The notes under the pieces are model-generated. The model ran no database searches and had not been told where the DNA came from. It saw nothing but the letters and a program-made list of their open reading frames with translations. From assembly GCA_947174685.1 (NCBI GenBank), contig CAMWJY010000082.1:1-5176 (forward strand): DNA of 5,176 nt, in the 5' to 3' direction. This DNA is from an uncultured Mollicutes bacterium (GTDB lineage Bacteria > Bacillota_I > Bacilli_A > Acholeplasmatales > Anaeroplasmataceae). Made by a program: the position numbers and the translations under genes. Shown piece after piece: positions 1 through 3,735 of this stretch. Numbering within the stretch: position 1 is the stretch's first letter; every line of letters starts with the position of its first letter.

Positions 1-19
1 AATTATTATAAAACAGGCG

Positions 20-57
20 ATTTGTCACTTTCAAAATGACACAAATGATTACAATCA
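20..57. repeat. Small dyads upstream of the operon (possible operator)
   Basis: Two adjacent inverted repeats are visible. ATTTGT at 20-25 faces ACAAAT at 41-46, with an inner GTCA/TGAC pair that does not align in perfect register. TGATT-AC-AATCA occupies 46-57. Such dyads can bind a dimeric repressor, but they lie about 75-110 bases upstream of the promoter proposed here, and short AT-rich dyads are common by chance. They may belong to an upstream gene's 3' region instead. Confidence 0.2.
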
Positions 58-75
58 GTGTTAAAATATTAAGTG

Positions 76-109
76 AAAAAAGAGGGGGAAAATTTATTTC
101 CTATTTTTT
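76..109 (+). terminator. Weak intrinsic-terminator-like hairpin
   Basis: GGAAA at 87-91 can pair with TTTCC at 97-101 around a five-base loop, with one more G-T wobble outside. A TATTTTTT tract (102-109) follows directly. An A6 tract (76-81) mirrors the T6 tract, so the element could act in both directions, as is common in AT-rich genomes. It sits between the left edge and the operon promoter, so it most likely ends transcription of a gene lying outside the window. The stem is short and has only two G-C pairs, so the call is tentative. Confidence 0.35.
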
Positions 110-130
110 GACAATATTTTCTGTATTTAA

Positions 131-159
131 TTGCTAAAAAAGGTAAATTATGGTAAAAT
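131..159 (+). promoter_or_regulatory. Putative sigma-70/SigA-type promoter of the operon
   Basis: A -35 box TTGCTA (131-136, four of six consensus bases) is separated by exactly 17 bases from a -10 box TAAAAT (154-159, five of six). A TGG triplet immediately precedes the -10 box, giving the extended -10 TGn element. Transcription would start near 166, leaving a leader of about 28 bases before the first ATG. A perfect TTGACA at 108-113 has no good -10 hexamer at 16-18 bases and is less likely to be the -35 box. The sequence TTGCTA recurs at 161-166, overlapping the expected start site. Confidence 0.45.
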
Positions 160-193
160 ATTGCTAGATATTTGTCGCCTATTGTAATCATCA

Positions 194-874
194 ATGGAAA
201 GGCAAAACGATAAGTCTAATATCGAGAAAAAATTTTTGAGGAGGGAAAAGTACAAGTATTTAGACTATATATTGTACTTTGATGTTATGAAAACACAACA
301 ATATATTACATCACATAGGTTCCGTGTGAAAAGAGCAGAAGCTTATCGTAAGGAATCACCAGAAAGAATTTCTATTTTTGATAGAGAGGCTTTAGTAGAA
401 TTTTATCTTTTAGAAGATGTGGTTCGTCTTTATGAATTTAGATTAAGAAATGAACACCAAAAGGTTGTCGACACTAGAGCGGGTCAAAAAGCTACAAATC
501 TTAATTTAGAAAAATTCACTGCTATAATTAATATTTTTAAAGCCGCAATTGAAGTTGCTTGGGCGGAGATAACTTCAGGAAATTACAGTTCAGTTTGGAA
601 AGCAATTCCAGAGCATGCTCTTATGAAAGCGGCTGGTAGTATCAAATACTTACCAGAATTAAGAGAAATAGCAGTTAATTTATTAAAATCTCTTTCTAGT
701 GATGCATTAAATGCTTCTTTACAAAACAAAATGCTTGATTCTGCTCTTGATGAGTTAGAAGATCATGAAGCAAATGTTCGTAGAGTAAGAGATATTCCAT
801 CTACAGAAGAAATAGAGGAAATAATAAAAGCTGTGGAAATAGCTATTCCAGACAAGAAAAAAATACAAATTTAG
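194..874 (+). CDS. Unrecognised helical protein, first gene of ESCRT-like operon
   Basis: I do not recognise this 226-aa protein. It has no signal peptide or membrane segment. It looks almost entirely alpha-helical: the N-terminal 60 residues are rich in Lys and Arg, while the C-terminal third is acidic, with a likely amphipathic helix at residues 205-217 (E-E-I-E-E-I-I-K pattern). Size, helicity and basic-to-acidic charge layout resemble ESCRT-III subunits. Because the next gene is Snf7-like, this could be a divergent second subunit, but I see no diagnostic motif and this is inference. The ATG at 194 is chosen because an in-frame TAA lies at 185-187 and the next in-frame ATG (287) would lose 31 residues. 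No Shine-Dalgarno sequence precedes 194, unlike the later genes. The next gene begins 21 bases downstream. Confidence 0.8.
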   Translation: MERQNDKSNIEKKFLRREKYKYLDYILYFDVMKTQQYITSHRFRVKRAEAYRKESPERISIFDREALVEFYLLEDVVRLYEFRLRNEHQKVVDTRAGQKATNLNLEKFTAIINIFKAAIEVAWAEITSGNYSSVWKAIPEHALMKAAGSIKYLPELREIAVNLLKSLSSDALNASLQNKMLDSALDELEDHEANVRRVRDIPSTEEIEEIIKAVEIAIPDKKKIQI

Positions 875-895
875 TTTAAAAGGAGAAAGGTAAAA

Positions 896-1525
896 ATGGC
901 AAAAAAATTAAGTAATGAAGAAAAAATTATTGGGGCATTAGACAAATTAGATAAATCTTATAGAGATTTACAAAAGTTTGGTGCTAAATATGACTATCAT
1001 ATTGATCAAGCAGCTATGCGTGGAGATGATGCCAGAGCAAAGCAATTAATCAAGCAAAAGATTGGGGTTTATTCTTTAGCGGAACAATTATCTACGTTAA
1101 AGGCTAATATAGAATTAGGCGCATATACATCACAAGTTGCATCTAATCTTGCATCTCTTCCTGACGCTATTGCAGGATGCAAAGGCTTATTAGCAGAGTC
1201 ACCAAACTTTAAAAAGCTTGGTGATAGCATAAAGAGAATTTTTAAGGATATGCAAAAGCCTGCAGATGAAATAGCAAAATTAAATGGTATCCTGGATGGA
1301 GTTCTTGCTCCAAAAGCAGAGGCAAGTACTTTAACGAGTCGTCTTGATGGCGTAAACGAAGAGGAAACTTCAGATCAATTTAAGGCTGAATATGCAGCTA
1401 TGATGGAAAGAATTAAAGCTAAAGTTACACCAGAAATGATTTCTAAGCCTGTTGAACATGTAGATGCTGCAACAGGTGATATAGATTATGCTGGTATTGT
1501 TGAAGAAGAAAATAAGAAAAAGTAA
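896..1525 (+). CDS. ESCRT-III/Snf7-like filament protein (putative)
   Basis: Cytosolic helical protein of 209 aa, within the usual 200-230 aa of ESCRT-III subunits, which polymerise on membranes and are disassembled by Vps4. A first helix (about residues 6-41) ends in a tight turn M-R-G-D (41-44). A long second helix follows, with A-K-Q-L-I-K-Q-K (48-55), like the basic hairpin of Snf7 proteins, then helical segments at about 97-120 (F-K-K-L-G-D-S-I-K-R-I-F at 105-116) and 121-137. The N-terminal half is basic and the C-terminal tail is acidic. The tail holds D-I-D-Y-A-G-I-V-E-E (195-204), where other ESCRT-III proteins carry MIT-interacting motifs; similar motifs occur in the protease and RuvB-like proteins. 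AGGAGAAAGG at 881-890 supports the start. The next gene, 11 bases on, encodes a Vps4-like ATPase. The call rests on layout and context; PspA/Vipp1 or an unrelated coiled coil are the alternatives. Confidence 0.6.
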   Translation: MAKKLSNEEKIIGALDKLDKSYRDLQKFGAKYDYHIDQAAMRGDDARAKQLIKQKIGVYSLAEQLSTLKANIELGAYTSQVASNLASLPDAIAGCKGLLAESPNFKKLGDSIKRIFKDMQKPADEIAKLNGILDGVLAPKAEASTLTSRLDGVNEEETSDQFKAEYAAMMERIKAKVTPEMISKPVEHVDAATGDIDYAGIVEEENKKK

Positions 1526-1536
1526 GGTGAGCATTT

Positions 1537-2739
1537 ATGGCAGAGGCGAGCATGATTAGTATTTTTAATAGTAAAGTTAGCGCATTTAATAATGCACTTA
1601 AGAATGAAGATTCTGATTTGATTTGCGAAATTGGTATTGATATGCTACGTATTGCATTAGATGAATGTGCCAAACCCAATGTTAGTACAACAATTAAAGA
1701 CACATATAAAAAGCAAGCGATAACAGCCTGTGCTCATATTGCAAACGCTGTGAAAAGACCACGTCAATCATTTCAATCTTATGGTGAAGCTGGGAGTGAA
1801 AATGATCCCTATTATGTAAAGAAAGAATGGTTTTCAAGTGAAGTTCCCAATTTGAATTTCACTAACATAATAGGTGTACAAGAGGTTAAGGATGCTTTTA
1901 TGGTTGATGTGGTAGCACCACTTCGACCAGAATTTAGAGAGATTTACAAAAAATTCCGAGGCGATCAAATGGGAAGTCAAATCTTACTCTATGGTCCTCC
2001 TGGAACTGGTAAGACACATATAGTTAAGTGTCTAGCTGGTGCATTGAACTGTAAAATTGCAGTTGTTCAAACAAGTGAAGTTTTAGCTAGTGTTGTTGGT
2101 GTTGCCGAGAAGAACATCAGAGATGTTTTTGAGCAAGCTGCCGAGCTAGATCGTTGTATTATTTTCTTAGATGAAATTGATAGTATTTGCAGTGATAGAA
2201 ATTCAGATGACTCTCGTCATACTAAATCCATTCTTACTACAATGTTAACTTGTATGGATGGTTTTTTAAAGACTAAGAAAGATGGGCAACTTAGAATTAT
2301 TGTTGCTGCAACAAATTTACCATGGAAATTAGATTCTGCTTTAAAGCGTGGCGGTAGATTTGAAACACAAATCTATGTGCCGCTACCAGATGAAAAAGCA
2401 AGAGAGAAGTTTATAGAGTTAGAACTTTCTAAGCTTCCTCATAGTGTAGAGGTTACTACAAAAGAACTTGCAAAAATGCTTGAGGGATATTCAGGTGCAG
2501 ATATTAAGGCTGTAATGAAGCAAATTGCAAATGAGCCTTTAAGAAGAGAGGTTAAGAATATTTTAAACCCTGAAATTAAGCGACCTTTAGGTGAGGTAAT
2601 CACAAAAAGAGATTGCGAGAATGTAATAAAGAATTATATTAATGGAATTACACCAGAAATGTTATTACGCTTTGAGGCGTACGATAGAGGCATTTCATAT
2701 GAAGAATTAGTAAAGGTGTTAAAAAGTAAAAATGAGTAA
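1537..2739 (+). CDS. Vps4/katanin/spastin-like classical AAA ATPase with MIT-like N-terminus
   Basis: A 400-aa ATPase expected to act as a ring hexamer that extracts or unfolds subunits of a protein assembly. Residues 6-73 form three predicted helices, in the position and size of the MIT domain of Vps4. After a polar linker (74-105) the AAA module begins with F-T-N-I-I-G (108-113). Visible motifs are Walker A G-P-P-G-T-G-K-T (153-160), Walker B I-I-F-L-D-E-I-D (208-215, with D212 and E213), sensor 1 A-A-T-N (257-260), arginine fingers R271 and R274 in R-G-G-R-F, and the G-Y-S-G-A-D motif (317-322). The C-terminal E-M-L-L-R-F-E-A-Y region resembles the last helices of classical AAA proteins. 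An oddity is pore loop 1: the Trp/Tyr of Vps4-type proteins is replaced by V186 (V-V-G at 186-188). AAGGTGA (1524-1530), overlapping the previous stop codon, fixes the start. The gene overlaps the protease gene by eight bases. Confidence 0.9.
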   Translation: MAEASMISIFNSKVSAFNNALKNEDSDLICEIGIDMLRIALDECAKPNVSTTIKDTYKKQAITACAHIANAVKRPRQSFQSYGEAGSENDPYYVKKEWFSSEVPNLNFTNIIGVQEVKDAFMVDVVAPLRPEFREIYKKFRGDQMGSQILLYGPPGTGKTHIVKCLAGALNCKIAVVQTSEVLASVVGVAEKNIRDVFEQAAELDRCIIFLDEIDSICSDRNSDDSRHTKSILTTMLTCMDGFLKTKKDGQLRIIVAATNLPWKLDSALKRGGRFETQIYVPLPDEKAREKFIELELSKLPHSVEVTTKELAKMLEGYSGADIKAVMKQIANEPLRREVKNILNPEIKRPLGEVITKRDCENVIKNYINGITPEMLLRFEAYDRGISYEELVKVLKSKNE

Positions 2740-3721
2740 AAGGAATATTATTGCAACGTATTATACTAATGCGAAAGAATTAATCAAACAAAAGAATCCT
2801 ATGGCAGCACGATCATACGTTTTGCAGATATTAAATGCTGCTGTCCAGACGTACAACTCTGCTACGTCTATTTTGCTTAAAGCTAAGACAGCAGCATTTT
2901 TGGATAGATGGATACTAGTTTCAAAGGACTTGTATGATAAAGGAATCACTGATTATGTGTTAGAATGCTTTGATTTGTTACAACCATTAGAAACTAAAAC
3001 ACCTGAACCAAAACCAGATGCAGTTTCTAAACAACAAATGGAACCATCTGATGATTCAATTGATTTTCAGGGATTGATAGAAGAAACTTCTAAGACACAA
3101 GGCTGGTGCGCTGATTTATTTAATAAATATAAATCTGCTGTTGTTCAGCTTGCAATTGAAACCTCTGATAATAGCACCACTGGTACAGGATTCATTATCT
3201 CAAATAAGGGATATCTATTAACAAATGATCATGTGGTTTATGATGAGGAAAATAAGAATTATTATAAGAAAATAAAAATGTCGTTTATTGGTAGTAAGAA
3301 AAATTATCCAGTTGATGTGTTATTTTCTGATAAAAAAACAGATATTGCGTTATGTAAATTTAATTGTACAGAGGTAGAAGATTTTTCGGTTGTTAAAATT
3401 ATTACAGATTATAATAAGCTATTACAAGGTGCAGATTGCTTGGTAATTGGGAATGCCTTTGGAATGGGACTTGCTCCATTTACGGGTGTTGTAAGATTCA
3501 CTAAAAATAGTAAAGGCGATTTGGTTTATACAGCACCTTCTAATCCAGGTGATTCAGGAGGTCCAGTTCTCAATCGACAAGGAGAATGTATAGGAATTAA
3601 TAAGTCAAAAATGGTTGCTGTTAATGGTGTTTCTGCTGAAGGATATGCAAATGCAACCTCTGCTGAAATTATCAACCAAATTTTAAACAAATGGATAAGT
3701 AACAATAATATTGATTTATAG
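2732..3721 (+). CDS. Trypsin/HtrA-like serine protease with MIT-like N-terminus
   Basis: A 329-aa protease that probably cleaves proteins in the cytoplasm, since no signal peptide or transmembrane segment is seen. Residues 1-83 form a three-helix region resembling the MIT-like domains of the genes on either side; helix 3 contains I-L-L-K-A-K (47-52). A Pro- and acid-rich linker follows and holds D-S-I-D-F-Q-G-L-I-E-E (108-118), matching the tail motif of the Snf7-like protein. The S1-fold domain spans about 127-323. The catalytic triad is visible: H167 in N-D-H-V-V, D204 in T-D-I-A-L, S275 in G-D-S-G-G-P. The oxyanion-side G-T-G-F (151-154) is typical of HtrA-like proteases. There is no C-terminal PDZ domain, unlike DegP. 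The ATG overlaps the previous gene's end (ATGAGTAA), suggesting translational coupling; the nearest SD-like AAAGGTG (2712-2718) is 13 bases away. The architecture recalls eukaryotic calpain-7, a protease recruited to ESCRT-III by MIT domains, but this is analogy only. Confidence 0.9.
   Translation: MSKRNIIATYYTNAKELIKQKNPMAARSYVLQILNAAVQTYNSATSILLKAKTAAFLDRWILVSKDLYDKGITDYVLECFDLLQPLETKTPEPKPDAVSKQQMEPSDDSIDFQGLIEETSKTQGWCADLFNKYKSAVVQLAIETSDNSTTGTGFIISNKGYLLTNDHVVYDEENKNYYKKIKMSFIGSKKNYPVDVLFSDKKTDIALCKFNCTEVEDFSVVKIITDYNKLLQGADCLVIGNAFGMGLAPFTGVVRFTKNSKGDLVYTAPSNPGDSGGPVLNRQGECIGINKSKMVAVNGVSAEGYANATSAEIINQILNKWISNNNIDL
2833..2899 (+). repeat. Nested perfect inverted repeat inside protease gene
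   Basis: AAATGCTGCTGTC (2833-2845) is exactly complementary to GACAGCAGCATTT (2887-2899), 13 bp with a 41-base interior. The interior holds a second perfect stem, AGACGTA (2847-2853) with TACGTCT (2863-2869), around a nine-base loop, and a tiny GCT/AGC hairpin near 2875-2883. The transcript could fold into a three-way junction of 67 bases. It lies in the region encoding helices 2 and 3 of the MIT-like domain; the outer arms encode N-A-A-V and T-A-A-F, so part of the symmetry comes from Ala codons. Confidence 0.6.
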
Positions 3722-3722
3722 A

Positions 3723-3729
3723 AAGGTGA
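3723..3729 (+). promoter_or_regulatory. Ribosome binding site deciding the RuvB-like start
   Basis: AAGGTGA lies six bases before the ATG at 3736, just after the protease stop codon (3719-3721). The same heptamer with the same spacing precedes the Vps4-like gene (1524-1530). This supports the start chosen for the last, incomplete gene and suggests that both ATPases are translated by similar signals. Confidence 0.75.
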
Positions 3730-3735
3730 CAAATA

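Noticed and set aside
108..113. Perfect TTGACA as the main -35 box
   Set aside because: The hexamers at 16-18 bases spacing match TATAAT poorly, and it overlaps the T-tract of the terminator-like hairpin; the 131-159 pair fits better.
238..245. Strong Shine-Dalgarno-like GAGGAGGG inside the first gene, suggesting a later start
   Set aside because: No ATG, GTG or TTG lies 5-12 bases downstream in any frame; the next in-frame ATG (287) is about 41 bases away. The sequence simply encodes R-R-E.
610..621. Perfect 12-base palindrome AGAGCATGCTCT
   Set aside because: About one palindrome of this length is expected by chance in a window of this size, and it lies inside coding sequence with no second copy.
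1201..1222. Near-perfect hairpin (9 of 10 pairs) in the Snf7-like gene
   Set aside because: The loop would be only two bases and the stem is AT-rich with a mismatch; it is explained by the codons for N-F-K-K-L-G.
1443..1703. Open frame on the minus strand across the end of gene 2 and start of gene 3
   Set aside because: It overlaps two well-supported plus-strand genes and its translation shows no recognisable domain; a shadow frame.
2761..2949. Minus-strand open frame within the protease gene
   Set aside because: Fully inside the region encoding the N-terminal helical domain and without independent coding evidence.
3526..3732. Minus-strand open frame over the 3' end of the protease gene
   Set aside because: It is the reverse complement of the conserved G-D-S-G-G-P region, so the open frame reflects constraint on the other strand.
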